This document shows positions 34,036 through 43,541 of a stretch of DNA of 59,225 nt, in pieces; position 1 is the first letter of the stretch; each line of letters begins with the position of its first letter. The notes below the pieces were generated by a model that had not been told where the DNA came from, made no database searches, and worked only from the letters and a program-made list of their open reading frames with translations. Source of the stretch: Bacteroidia bacterium (GTDB taxonomy: Bacteria; Bacteroidota; Bacteroidia; UKL13-3); contig JALONK010000019.1 in assembly GCA_025454975.1 (NCBI GenBank), positions 1 through 59,225 of the forward strand, read 5' to 3'. The translations under genes were made by a program, and so were the position numbers.

Positions 34036-35046
34036 ATGGCTTCCGAAAATAACTCAGATTTCAATAAAATACTATCTGCATTTAAATCGCGGAAATTTGC
34101 ACCGGTATATTTTTTATATGGCGCCGAGCATTATTTTATTGATGAATTGAGTAATTATGCCGAACATCACATTTTAAATGATGCTGAAAAAGGGTTCAAT
34201 CAAACCGTTTTTTATGGGAAAGACGTAGATGGTCCAACAATTATTAATACGGCTAAGCGTTTTCCGATGATGGCAGAATATCAGTTGGTAATTGTTAAAG
34301 AAGCGCAAAATTTAAAGAAGTTAGATGAGTTGGAGTCTTATTTTGAAAAGCCGGTTCCATCCACTATTCTGATAATTTGTTACAAGAAAGATAAGCTTGA
34401 TAAACGAACAAAAGTTTATAAGCTATTAAGTAAGTATGTTGTATTTGAGTCGAAAAAGTTATATGATAATCAACTTTCGCCTTGGATAGAGTCGTACTTA
34501 AAGAGCAAGGGATACAGCATTACTCAACGAAGTGCCATGTTAATTGCCGACAGTTTGGGAAGCGACTTAGGAAAAATTACCAATGAACTTGAAAAATTAA
34601 TCATTAGTAAAGATAACAACGACAAGCAGATAACCGACACAGATGTAGAGCTAAAAATCGGTATTAGTAAAGAATTTAATATTTTTGAGTTGATAGCGGC
34701 CATAGCTACTAAAAATAGTGGCAGAGCATTTCACATAGCTCATCACATTACAAAAAGTAAAGAGTTTAGCATTATTGCCACCTTAATTAACATGAATAAT
34801 TTTTTCAGTAAAGCTTATATGGTGAAGCAAAGCAATATTAAAGACAGTTTTCAGCTACAAAAACAATTTGGATTCAACAGTTTTCAGGTTAAAGACTACA
34901 TGTCGGCTGCTGCCAAATATAGTGCGGATGAACTGGAAAGGTGTGTACGTATTATGCATGAGTACGACTTAAGAAGTAAAGGTATAAATAATGGATCGGC
35001 AACCCACGATCAGTTATTAAAAGAAGTGTTGCTGAAAATACTTTAA
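34036..35046 (+). CDS. holA: DNA polymerase III subunit delta
   Basis: A 336-aa delta subunit of the clamp loader, which opens the beta sliding clamp at replication start sites. The N-terminal part has FAPVYFLYGAEHYFIDELSNY, typical of HolA where the Walker A of AAA+ relatives is decayed. The middle has LDKRTKVYKLL and VVFESKKLYDNQLSPWI, and the C-terminal collar domain has FNIFELIAAIATKNSGRAF. I choose ATG at 34036 (MASENN); an upstream start at 33952 would run through the divergent HsdR-N gene's 5' end. Confidence 0.9.
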   Translation: MASENNSDFNKILSAFKSRKFAPVYFLYGAEHYFIDELSNYAEHHILNDAEKGFNQTVFYGKDVDGPTIINTAKRFPMMAEYQLVIVKEAQNLKKLDELESYFEKPVPSTILIICYKKDKLDKRTKVYKLLSKYVVFESKKLYDNQLSPWIESYLKSKGYSITQRSAMLIADSLGSDLGKITNELEKLIISKDNNDKQITDTDVELKIGISKEFNIFELIAAIATKNSGRAFHIAHHITKSKEFSIIATLINMNNFFSKAYMVKQSNIKDSFQLQKQFGFNSFQVKDYMSAAAKYSADELERCVRIMHEYDLRSKGINNGSATHDQLLKEVLLKIL

Positions 35047-35117
35047 TTAAAATCCGAGTAAAAGAGTTTTGATATGCCCGAAACATATCTATATTAGCAA
35101 ACCTAATATTTAAATCA

Positions 35118-36698
35118 ATGGGCATATTCTCACGAAAAAATATCAATCAGCTATTACAGGAATCAGAAAAGCATGAGTTGAAGCGCACGCTTGGTGCAGG
35201 TAATTTAGTGGCATTAGGTGTTGGTGCAATCATTGGTGCCGGCTTATTTGTACGTACAGCATCAGCCGCTGCAGAAGCTTCGGGGCCTGCTGTTACCATA
35301 TCATTTATGGTTGCAGCATTGGGCTGTGCATTTGCAGGGTTATGTTATGCCGAGTTTGCTGCCATGATACCAATTGCCGGAAGTGCATACGCTTATAGTT
35401 ATGTAACCATGGGCGAACTTGTAGCATGGATAATTGGTTGGGCATTAATTATGGAATATGCACTGGGTGCTGCCACAGTAAGTATTGCCTGGAGTGAATA
35501 CTTAAATAATTTATTCAATGGAGCCATTCCATATGAATGGTGCCATAGTCCTTTTGAGGCGCTGCATCGAGTTACGGCACAGCATCTTCAGGCAATAATA
35601 AGCTATCAGCCAAGTTGGGCTGCAATGGTTAAAAATGGTGAATTGATATTAACAGAAGAACAATTTTCATCTTTACCTTCGAACTTATCATCGTTAGTAA
35701 TGGTAACTAATGGAATAGTAAATTTACCTGCCTTACTTGTTCTTGCCATTATCACCTTAGTTTTAATTAGAGGAACTCAAGAGAGCGCAATATTTAATGC
35801 CATTATTGTATTTGTAAAAGTGGCAATTGTATTACTTTTTATTGGCATTGGATGGCAGTACATCAACCCTATCAATCATACACCATATTTTATTCCCGAA
35901 AATGCAATAGGGCATGAAGGCTTCTTTAAACATGGAATTGGAGGAATTTTTGGTGGAGCTGCCATTGTATTTTTTGCGTTTATAGGTTTTGATGCTGTTA
36001 GTACCGCAGCACAAGAAGCTAAAAATCCAAAACGTGACATGCCAATAGGTATTTTAGGTTCTTTAGTTGTATGTACGATTTTATACATTTTATTTGGTCA
36101 TGTTTTAACAGGTGTTGCAAATTGGCAAGAGTTTAAAACTGCCGGTAAAGAAGCATCGGTTGCTTACGCCATTCAAACTTACATGAAAGAATACCAATGG
36201 TTAGCAACATCTGTAACTGTGGCTATTCTTGCAGGTTTTAGTTCGGTAATTTTGGTTATGTTGATGGGGCAAAGCCGCGTGTTTTTCAGCATGAGTAATG
36301 ATGGATTAATGCCAAAAGTGCTAAGTGACTTACATCCTAAATTTAAAACTCCTTATAAAGCTAACCTTATTTTATTTGTTTTTGTAGGATTGTTTTCAGC
36401 ATTCGTTCCGGGCAGTGTTGCAGGCGATTTAACAAGTTTCGGAACATTATTCGCTTTTGTATTGGTAAGTGCAGGTGTATGGATAATGCGCGTAAAATCG
36501 CCTGAAATTCCTAGACCATTTAAAACACCATTAGTGCCTATTGTTCCCATTCTTGGTGTATTGGTATGTACGTTAATGATTATTGCTCTTGATGCAGAAA
36601 CATTAAAAGTAGCAGCCATATGGATGTTAGTTGGCTTGATTGTTTATTTCATTTATGGTAAACGAAATAGTAAACTTAACAAAGCAATTAAGGAATAG
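35118..36698 (+). CDS. Amino-acid permease (APC superfamily, CAT-like)
   Basis: A 526-aa inner-membrane transporter with about 12-14 hydrophobic segments. TM1 carries LGVGAIIGAGLFVRT, the substrate-binding unwound G-rich motif. TM6 has GIGGIFGGAAIVFFAFIGFD, followed by the loop AAQEAKNPKRDMPIGI, a strong signature of the cationic-amino-acid and YfnA-like transporters. It probably takes up amino acids with protons; the exact substrate is unknown. Its stop overlaps the convergent gene by 11 bp. Confidence 0.92.
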   Translation: MGIFSRKNINQLLQESEKHELKRTLGAGNLVALGVGAIIGAGLFVRTASAAAEASGPAVTISFMVAALGCAFAGLCYAEFAAMIPIAGSAYAYSYVTMGELVAWIIGWALIMEYALGAATVSIAWSEYLNNLFNGAIPYEWCHSPFEALHRVTAQHLQAIISYQPSWAAMVKNGELILTEEQFSSLPSNLSSLVMVTNGIVNLPALLVLAIITLVLIRGTQESAIFNAIIVFVKVAIVLLFIGIGWQYINPINHTPYFIPENAIGHEGFFKHGIGGIFGGAAIVFFAFIGFDAVSTAAQEAKNPKRDMPIGILGSLVVCTILYILFGHVLTGVANWQEFKTAGKEASVAYAIQTYMKEYQWLATSVTVAILAGFSSVILVMLMGQSRVFFSMSNDGLMPKVLSDLHPKFKTPYKANLILFVFVGLFSAFVPGSVAGDLTSFGTLFAFVLVSAGVWIMRVKSPEIPRPFKTPLVPIVPILGVLVCTLMIIALDAETLKVAAIWMLVGLIVYFIYGKRNSKLNKAIKE

Positions 36699-37194
36699 GA
36701 ATTTTCAATTTAAACTTTATGCTTAATAGTTGTGGGAGGTTAATTGCATCTCCCATCAACCTAAAATCTAGGTAGATGAAGGATATTTTATCTCCTGTTT
36801 TTGTCCTTGTTAACTTAATCATTACTTCTTGGTTTATTCCATTTATATATAACTTACCATTTATATCCATTTCATCGGGTAAGTTGTGGTTTAACGCTAA
36901 TCTGGTGAAAAATTCAGGTTCGTCAATTTGAAGTTGAAATTCAGGAATGTTTAAATTTTGCAAGTAAATAGTTTTATCATGCGGTTCTATTAACTGCCCT
37001 ACATTACTCACAAATAACACGCGTTCTTGAGGCAAGGTGATGATATTTATTTCATCTGTTTTTAAATAACAACCGGCGTTTAATTCATCCGGAAATAAAA
37101 GTAGGGTTGCCTGCTGAATAGAGGGAGTTTGTGCTACTGATGTTATGATAGTTATATAAAATGATAAAATAAATAAATAAATCTGTTTTTTCAT
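36688..37194 (-). CDS. Secreted protein, possibly YceI-like
   Basis: A 168-aa protein with a signal peptide (ending SVAQT). The mature chain alternates beta strands (VLFVSNVGQLIE, LQIDEPEFFTRLALNHNLPDEMDINGK seen in part, GDKISFIYLDFRL) in a manner that recalls the YceI lipid-binding barrel, but the match is weak. It overlaps the end of the FAD oxidoreductase gene by 4 bp and is translated after it, suggesting a shared unit. Function unknown. Confidence 0.65.
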   Translation of the reverse strand: MKKQIYLFILSFYITIITSVAQTPSIQQATLLLFPDELNAGCYLKTDEINIITLPQERVLFVSNVGQLIEPHDKTIYLQNLNIPEFQLQIDEPEFFTRLALNHNLPDEMDINGKLYINGINQEVMIKLTRTKTGDKISFIYLDFRLMGDAINLPQLLSIKFKLKIPIP

Positions 37195-38324
37195 TTTGCC
37201 TGTAACATTAATGTTGAAACTTCATCTGCAATTTTTGCTGCTAATGCAATGCCCATTCCATTTAACCTGGCACCAACTACTAAATGGTTATTTATACGCT
37301 TCACTAATGGTGTTTTTTGTTCATTAAAAGCCATGATACCACTCCAACGGTATTCAATTTGGAATGGAGTTTCAGGAATAATCATTTCTTCCAGAAAAAA
37401 TTGCAATTGATGTTGAATTCTATCGGTAATATCGAATGAGGTAGTTGTTTCTCCTTCAAAATCTAGGTTTCTTCCACCACCAAAAATGATTCGTTCCCCG
37501 TAATTCCTAAAATAATAATAACCTTCATCAAACTGGAAGATACCGGTAAACTTTAGTCCGGGAATAGGAGCTGTACAAATTACTTGGCCTCTGCCGGGAA
37601 TTATTTCTTCATTTGGTAAAAACTGTGAGGTAAATGCATTTGTTGCTAAACAAACTTGCTTAGCCGTAAAGGTTATTAACTGTTGGTCGTGTTTACACAC
37701 TACTTTTGCCCGGTTACCTTCAGTATCAATCTCCACTACATTAATTCCATTGATTATTCTTATCTGCAAAATCCCTGCATAGTTCATCAATGTTTTCATC
37801 AATTGCCCTGTGTCTATTTGTCCTTCAAACGGGTTGAATAACATGGTATCAACCATGGTTTTATTAAAGCCGAATTTTTCGATGAATTGAGGCGCATGAT
37901 AGAACACTTGCTTTTTGAATAATTTAAACAGCAAGTTGTTTAAATGGTTAATTTTATCTTCAATATCAAGTTGGTTATTTAATAATAATTCAAACCCACC
38001 GTAATTAATAAAGTTGATGTTATCGTCGCCAAGTCTTTTCCTTAATAAATATAAACCAACCCACCTGTCATCAATTAATTTTAAAAATGCTGATTCACCC
38101 AAGCGTTGATAATCAGCCCATTTTTCGGTAAATGAACCTATACAAGCAAAACCTGCATTTTTAGTACTTGCTCCCGAGGGTAAAGCACCTTTTTCAAGCA
38201 CAAGTACCTGTGCTTTGGGTTCTTTTTCTTTGATAGCACAAGCCGTATTTAATCCGGTGATACCACTACCTATAACTATATAGTCATAAGCTAAAAACGT
38301 ATTTTGTTCCCAAAAGCTAAGCAT
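37191..38324 (-). CDS. FAD-dependent oxidoreductase (DAO family)
   Basis: A 377-aa flavoenzyme of the glycine oxidase/D-amino-acid oxidase fold. The N-terminal Rossmann motif is YIVIGSGITGLNTA followed by VLVLEKG and SGASTKNAGFACIG. The C-terminal part has YRWSGIMAFNEQKTPLV and GARLNGMGIALAAKIADE, the second FAD-contact segment. It probably oxidises an amine or amino acid with release of peroxide or transfer to quinone. The start is about 176 bp downstream of the ettA stop, beyond a terminator. Substrate unknown. Confidence 0.88.
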   Translation of the reverse strand: MLSFWEQNTFLAYDYIVIGSGITGLNTACAIKEKEPKAQVLVLEKGALPSGASTKNAGFACIGSFTEKWADYQRLGESAFLKLIDDRWVGLYLLRKRLGDDNINFINYGGFELLLNNQLDIEDKINHLNNLLFKLFKKQVFYHAPQFIEKFGFNKTMVDTMLFNPFEGQIDTGQLMKTLMNYAGILQIRIINGINVVEIDTEGNRAKVVCKHDQQLITFTAKQVCLATNAFTSQFLPNEEIIPGRGQVICTAPIPGLKFTGIFQFDEGYYYFRNYGERIIFGGGRNLDFEGETTTSFDITDRIQHQLQFFLEEMIIPETPFQIEYRWSGIMAFNEQKTPLVKRINNHLVVGARLNGMGIALAAKIADEVSTLMLQAK

Positions 38325-38432
38325 GATTGAAGTTTGTTAACCCCCTTTACTTCAAACATATAATATTTTTTTGGAAGATTTAAAACTTAAATTAAGGATA
38401 TAGCATAGTGTTTATAATTCTTCTTCTCGAAT

Positions 38433-38473
38433 AAAAAAAAGCATGTAACCCAAAATGTAGTTACATGCTTTTT
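38433..38473 (-). terminator. Terminator of ettA
   Basis: AAAAAGCATGTAAC (38436-38449) pairs perfectly with GTTACATGCTTTTT (38460-38473). On the minus strand it ends in eight T. Confidence 0.85.
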
Positions 38474-38499
38474 ATGTGGTATTATTTTACTTAAGTTAT

Positions 38500-40182
38500 T
38501 TAAACTATTTTTTTGTACTTAACCCTTGTAGGTTGAACATTTCCTAAACGTTCGCGTTTGCTTTGTTCATAATCGCTATAATTACCTTCAAACCAAACCA
38601 CTTGTGAATTGCCCTCAAATGCTAAGATGTGCGTGGCAATTCTGTCAATAAACCAACGGTCATGGGAAATCACTACCACGCATCCGGCGAAGTTTTCTAT
38701 CGCCTCTTCCAAAGCACGTAAAGTGTTTACATCAATATCATTGGTAGGCTCATCTAATAACAACACATTGCCACCATCCTTTAAAGTCATGGCTAAATGA
38801 ACCCTATTTCTTTCACCACCACTAAGCACACCAACCTTTTTACTTTGGTCGGTTCCACTTATATTAAATTTACTAATGTAAGCCCTGGCATTTACTTGCT
38901 TACCTCCAACCATCATATTTTCGGTACCACCGCTTATTACTTCAAAAACACTTTTTTCAGGAAGTAATTCTTTATGGCTTTGGTCAACATAAGCAACCTT
39001 TACTGTTTCACCAACACTAAACTCTCCACTATCGGGTTTTTCAATACCCATCATTAGTTTAAACAAGGTAGTTTTACCTGCACCATTCGGACCGATAATA
39101 CCTACAATGCCACCTTTAGGCAGGTTAAAATTTAAGTTTTCAAACAAGAGTTTATCACCAAATGCTTTGCTAACGCTTTTAGCTTCTACCACTACATCGC
39201 CTAAACGTGGGCCTGGAGGAATAAACAGTTCAAGTTGTTGTTCTTTTTCTTTCGATTCTTCATTAAGTAATTTTTCATAAGCATTTAAGCGTGCTTTTTG
39301 TTTAGCCTGACGTCCTTTAGGACCTTGACGGACCCAATCCAACTCACGTTCTAATGCTTTAGCTCTTTTACCTTCAGCTTTTTCTTCGGCTTTTAAGCGG
39401 GTTGCTTTCTGTTCGAGCCAACTGCTGTAATTGCCTTTCCATGGAATACCTTCACCGCGGTCTAACTCCAAAATCCAACCGGCTACGTTATCTAAAAAAT
39501 AACGGTCGTGGGTAACAGCAATAACAGTTCCCGGAAAGTTTTGAAGATATTGTTCAAGCCAATCTACTGATTCAGCATCTAAGTGGTTGGTAGGTTCATC
39601 AAGTAACAAAACATCAGGATTACTTAATATCAATCTGCATAAGGCAACACGTCGTCTTTCACCTCCGGATAAAACTGAAATTTGAGTATCAGGATCGGGG
39701 CACCTTAAAGCATCCATTGCTTTTTCAAGCAGGGTATCAATTTCCCATGCATTAGCTGCATCAATTTTGTCTTGTAATTCAGCTGAACGATTCATTAAAG
39801 ATTCCATTTTATCGGCATCTTCGTAATTTTCAGGTAGGCCCATAGCCTCGTTAACAGCATTATATTCATCTAATAGTGCCATAGTTGAAGCAACACCTTC
39901 TTTTACAATATCAATTACTGTTTTGGTATCATCCAATTGTGGTTCTTGCTCCAGGTATCCTATTTTATAGTTCTTGCTATCAAATACAACTTCCCCTTGA
40001 AACTCCTTATCTATACCGGCTATAATGCGCAATAAACTTGATTTACCTGATCCATTTAAACCAAGTACACCAATTTTTGCTCCATAAAAGAAAGAGAGAT
40101 AAATGTTTTTTAACACTTGTTTTTGAGGCGGATAAATTTTACTGACTCCCGCCATTGAAAATATAATTTTTTGATCTGTCAT
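38500..40182 (-). CDS. ettA: Energy-dependent translational throttle protein (ABC-F ATPase)
   Basis: A 560-aa soluble ABC-F protein with two ATPase domains and no membrane part. Domain 1: Walker A GLNGSGKSS, signature LSGGERRRVAL, Walker B VLLLDEPTNHLD. Domain 2: GPNGAGKTT, LSGGERNRVHL, LLLDEPTNDID. Between them is the charged linker that enters the ribosomal E site, and the arm region carries WELDRGEGIPWKGNYSSWLEQK in part. Length and the EttA-type C-terminus (WFEGNYSDYEQSK) match the family. EttA controls entry of the 70S initiation complex into elongation according to ATP/ADP level. Single gene. Confidence 0.96.
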   Translation of the reverse strand: MTDQKIIFSMAGVSKIYPPQKQVLKNIYLSFFYGAKIGVLGLNGSGKSSLLRIIAGIDKEFQGEVVFDSKNYKIGYLEQEPQLDDTKTVIDIVKEGVASTMALLDEYNAVNEAMGLPENYEDADKMESLMNRSAELQDKIDAANAWEIDTLLEKAMDALRCPDPDTQISVLSGGERRRVALCRLILSNPDVLLLDEPTNHLDAESVDWLEQYLQNFPGTVIAVTHDRYFLDNVAGWILELDRGEGIPWKGNYSSWLEQKATRLKAEEKAEGKRAKALERELDWVRQGPKGRQAKQKARLNAYEKLLNEESKEKEQQLELFIPPGPRLGDVVVEAKSVSKAFGDKLLFENLNFNLPKGGIVGIIGPNGAGKTTLFKLMMGIEKPDSGEFSVGETVKVAYVDQSHKELLPEKSVFEVISGGTENMMVGGKQVNARAYISKFNISGTDQSKKVGVLSGGERNRVHLAMTLKDGGNVLLLDEPTNDIDVNTLRALEEAIENFAGCVVVISHDRWFIDRIATHILAFEGNSQVVWFEGNYSDYEQSKRERLGNVQPTRVKYKKIV

Positions 40183-40204
40183 GTGAACCCGATTATATAC
40201 TGCG

Positions 40205-40242
40205 AAAATAAAAATAAAGCCCGACTGTAAAAGCCGGGCTTA
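40205..40242 (-). terminator. Terminator of the universal stress protein gene
   Basis: AAGCCCG (40217-40223) pairs with CGGGCTT (40235-40241). On the minus strand the hairpin is followed by a T-rich run (TTTATTTTTATTTT). Confidence 0.75.
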
Positions 40243-40261
40243 AAAAATTTAGTACTTACAA

Positions 40262-41146
40262 TTAATATCCCCAACCTCCGATTACTCCTGTTTTTGTAGG
40301 ATTAATGCACATCACAGGAACTTTCTGAGACGTGTTCACGATTTGCTGAGCATAAGTACCAAAAATATACTCACTAAAGTCTTTGTCTTCAGTTTGTGTC
40401 ATAATCATTAATAAATCAGCTTGAACTTTTTCGGCATACTTTAAAGTTTCAGTTGCAAAGTCGTCTTCCAGTTTATCAGCTACATGCACGTTAAAGCTTA
40501 TACCATTTTCTTTTAACATAGCTTCTATTTGATGTATTGCACCCTGAATTTTTGTATTTAAAAACTCATCAGAAGTTTTAAAGGTAAATAATTGAATGTT
40601 TGATTGGTAAGATTTTCCTAAATGTATCGCCCATTTAATTTTTTGACGCGATTCTAAGGTTAAATCTACGGGAAAAACTATGTTTTTATAAACGTTAGAG
40701 GTTTGTGCCGACTTCACAACAATTACCGGCACTTTACTTTCTAAAATAGTTCTTGATGCATTACTTCCAATTAATTGACCTAAGCCTGATGCTCCGTTAG
40801 AACCCATAATGATGCTGTCGCACTTAAGGGCTTCTGTTGTTTCATTAATTACATGGTAAATTTTACCTGTATGCACGTGCACACTACATGAAATTCCATG
40901 TTGTGCTTGAATATCATCCGCTAATTTTTGTAATCGAGTATTAATAGCTTCTTTGGCAAGTTCTTCTTGTTTTTCGTTTTTTCCTAAACTTAATAATCCG
41001 CTTAAAAAAGCTTCTTCCATTACATACAACAGGGCTAAATTATTATTAAAATGTTTAGCTACATTTATGGCATGATTGAGGGCGTGCATGGCTATATCGC
41101 TAAAATCAACCGGAACCAACATGGTATTTTTTTGTAATGTTTGCAT
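40262..41146 (-). CDS. Universal stress protein with two UspA domains
   Basis: A 294-aa tandem UspA protein. Domain 1 (about 7-148) begins MLVPVDFSDIAMHALNHA and has the ATP-binding motif GSNGASGLGQLIGSNA, fitting G-2x-G-9x-G(S/T). Domain 2 (about 158-282) begins NIVFPVDLTLES and has LMIMTQTEDKDFSEYIFGTYA, in which the Gly motif is not preserved, so only the first half is likely to bind ATP. A TATTTTTG -7 box is at 41175-41182. Likely induced in stress or stationary phase, as the family is. Confidence 0.9.
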   Translation of the reverse strand: MQTLQKNTMLVPVDFSDIAMHALNHAINVAKHFNNNLALLYVMEEAFLSGLLSLGKNEKQEELAKEAINTRLQKLADDIQAQHGISCSVHVHTGKIYHVINETTEALKCDSIIMGSNGASGLGQLIGSNASRTILESKVPVIVVKSAQTSNVYKNIVFPVDLTLESRQKIKWAIHLGKSYQSNIQLFTFKTSDEFLNTKIQGAIHQIEAMLKENGISFNVHVADKLEDDFATETLKYAEKVQADLLMIMTQTEDKDFSEYIFGTYAQQIVNTSQKVPVMCINPTKTGVIGGWGY

Positions 41147-41174
41147 AGTGGTATTTTTTTATAAAATTTCGTTG

Positions 41175-41182
41175 CAAAAATA
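41175..41182 (-). promoter_or_regulatory. -7 promoter element for the universal stress protein
   Basis: The minus strand reads TATTTTTG, an exact TAnnTTTG, 28 bp before the ATG at 41146. No clear -33 TTG. Confidence 0.45.
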
Positions 41183-41238
41183 ATGCTCAACTGTAGAGTA
41201 AAAACATGACATTCATAAGATTTAACTTATTTTAACTA

Positions 41239-42108
41239 ATGAACAAACAAATTAAGGAAAGCGAGCTCATATTAAATGACGATGGAAGTATATATCATTT
41301 ACATTTATTGCCCGATGATATAGCTGATACCATTATACTGGTGGGTGATCAGGATAGGGTGCCTCTTGTTTCCGGTTATTTTGACAAGGTTGAGGTGAAA
41401 AAACATAAACGTGAATTTGTTACACATACCGGTTTTATTGGTAAAAAACGATTGTCGGTTATTAGCACAGGGATAGGTACTGACAATATTGATATTGTGC
41501 TTAATGAATTAGACGCACTGGTTAATGTTGATTTAAATACTCGTGAAATTAAACAGCAACAAACAGTATTAACTTTTGTAAGAATTGGTACAAGTGGAGC
41601 ATTGCAGCCCGACTTAGGTGTAGATAGCATTTTGATTTCATCACATGGTTTAGGATTAGATGCATTATTAAACTTTTATGATTATGAAGAAACAGAAGAT
41701 ATTTTCGATTTGAGAAGTCAAATAGAAGACCAGTTAGATTTATTATTTATTAATCCTTATTTATTTAAAGCACCCGGTAACATCATTAATAAATTCTTAT
41801 CAGTTTATGATGGCGGAATCACCGCTACTTGCTGCGGGTTTTACGCTCCTCAGGGTCGAACATTGCGCGCAGAAACGAAATATGAGAATTTGATACGGAA
41901 ACTATCTCAAATAAAATTGGCTGAACATAGAATTACCAATTTTGAAATGGAAACAGCGGGTATTTATGGAATGGCGGCTGTACTCGGACATGAAGCATTA
42001 AGTGTGAATGCCATTTTAGCCAATAGGGTTACAAATACGTTTAGTAAAAAACCTGAGGTAATAGTTAAGCAGGCAATTGAAAAAACGTTGGAAGTATTAA
42101 TTGCTTAA
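41239..42108 (+). CDS. Nucleoside phosphorylase (PNP/UDP family)
   Basis: A 289-aa phosphorylase of the uridine phosphorylase/AMP nucleosidase group. Landmarks: ILVGDQDRVPLVS near the N-terminus, ISTGIGTDNIDIVLNEL, FVRIGTSGALQPDLGVDS (phosphate/ribose segment) and ITNFEMETAGIYGMAAVLGHEAL (the FEMExxG ribose-binding motif). It cleaves the N-glycosidic bond of a nucleoside for base salvage; uridine is the likely but unproven substrate. Its stop overlaps the convergent TolC gene by 4 bp. Confidence 0.88.
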   Translation: MNKQIKESELILNDDGSIYHLHLLPDDIADTIILVGDQDRVPLVSGYFDKVEVKKHKREFVTHTGFIGKKRLSVISTGIGTDNIDIVLNELDALVNVDLNTREIKQQQTVLTFVRIGTSGALQPDLGVDSILISSHGLGLDALLNFYDYEETEDIFDLRSQIEDQLDLLFINPYLFKAPGNIINKFLSVYDGGITATCCGFYAPQGRTLRAETKYENLIRKLSQIKLAEHRITNFEMETAGIYGMAAVLGHEALSVNAILANRVTNTFSKKPEVIVKQAIEKTLEVLIA

Positions 42109-43538
42109 AAAGCAAATAATTTAACTCCGGTTCCCCATTGCAATGCCACTTTGGCTTTGGCGTATTTGGCTCGTAGTTCTACCAATTTAACTTGAGCTTC
42201 AATTAAACTTCTTTCACGTGCATTAACTAGAAACAGTGAACTTTCTCCGTTGTCAAATCTAATTTCTTCCGCATTTCTAAGTACTTCGGCGCTTTGGGTA
42301 AGGTATTCCTGAATTTTTATCAGTTGGGCTAAATTATCAAGTTCATTATAAGCAGTATAAATACCATTGGTAATTTCACGTTTATTTTGAATTAGCTCAA
42401 ACTCTGTTTGTTTAATTTTAAACTTTGAAAGTGCTAATTTCCCTCTTTCTTTTCTTAGGAATAGGCTACTGTAAAATTGAACCCCAAACTTGTAATTATT
42501 TGCAAAAATATTATTAACTCCATCAGGCTCACCTGCACTGTTAAAACTTCTATATGGGTAATAATTTAAGTTAACTTGTGGTTTGATATTTTCTGCAGCT
42601 AAACGTCTGTCAAATTCAAGTTGTTTCAATTTAACATTTAGTTTAACTATCTCCGGATGATTTTGATCGGCAAAGCTAATTAATGTTCTTAAAGAGTCGG
42701 AAGATATAACAATTGATTCGCTTCCATTTTGTGCAGGTATTACATTGCTTTTTAGTTGAACAGGTACATTATTTTCCGACCATAAAAAATTTCCTAACAT
42801 GTAACCGGCATTTAAAAAGTCAACCATGGCTTCAACAAATAACACTTCACGGCGTTTATATTCAATAGATGCTTCAACCGAGTCAATAGGTTTTTCTTCG
42901 CCTAATTTAATACGATTTTTTATGAAGGAAAGTCGGTTACTTGCCACCACCATATTGGTTTGCATAAGCTTATATCTTTCATAAGCCAAGTACCAGTTCC
43001 AATATTCTTTAGCAGCCTCAAATAATAGTTTATTTATTTGTTTGATGCGCTCAGCTTCATTTAAATTTTGGAGCAATTGTGCTTGTCTTAAAGCCACTCT
43101 TCTGCTGTCTATAAATAGTCCTCGACCAATAGGTACACTCACTCCACCATATAACAAACTGTAGCCATTAAAAGTATTGTTTTGAGCATCATATTTTGCA
43201 CGTTCAGGGTCAATGTTAGTACCCGAGCTCTGTTCCATTCCGGCTTTTAGTTCAACACCCGGGAGTGTTGGAATTTTTAAGGTAGGGGTAAAATAGGTAT
43301 AAGATTCTTTTCCATTTCCTGTTTTATTATTGTAATCCATATCTATCACCGGATCGAAACCTCCTCTTGCCATTCTTAATTCGGCTTTTGCCATTGGCGT
43401 TAAAGTATTGGCTTGAGCAGCCACAGGATGATATTTAATTACCTGATTAAAATAATCGTTAAAGTTAAGTGCAACCGTATCCTGTGCACTTAATCCATGC
43501 GTAAATACAAATGATAATAAAATTAAAATGTACCGCAT
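42105..43538 (-). CDS. TolC-family outer-membrane channel
   Basis: A 477-aa outer-membrane efflux protein with a signal peptide (ending GLSAQD). Two long coiled-coil OEP repeats are visible, for example LNEAERIKQINKLLFEAAKEYWNWYL and YTAYNELDNLAQLIKI in parts, ending in LIEAQVKLVELRAKYAKAKVAL. It would form the trimeric exit duct of the tripartite exporter encoded with the HlyD protein (3 bp upstream) and the ABC protein. Substrate unknown. Confidence 0.9.
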   Translation of the reverse strand: MRYILILLSFVFTHGLSAQDTVALNFNDYFNQVIKYHPVAAQANTLTPMAKAELRMARGGFDPVIDMDYNNKTGNGKESYTYFTPTLKIPTLPGVELKAGMEQSSGTNIDPERAKYDAQNNTFNGYSLLYGGVSVPIGRGLFIDSRRVALRQAQLLQNLNEAERIKQINKLLFEAAKEYWNWYLAYERYKLMQTNMVVASNRLSFIKNRIKLGEEKPIDSVEASIEYKRREVLFVEAMVDFLNAGYMLGNFLWSENNVPVQLKSNVIPAQNGSESIVISSDSLRTLISFADQNHPEIVKLNVKLKQLEFDRRLAAENIKPQVNLNYYPYRSFNSAGEPDGVNNIFANNYKFGVQFYSSLFLRKERGKLALSKFKIKQTEFELIQNKREITNGIYTAYNELDNLAQLIKIQEYLTQSAEVLRNAEEIRFDNGESSLFLVNARERSLIEAQVKLVELRAKYAKAKVALQWGTGVKLFAF

Positions 43539-43541
43539 CAG

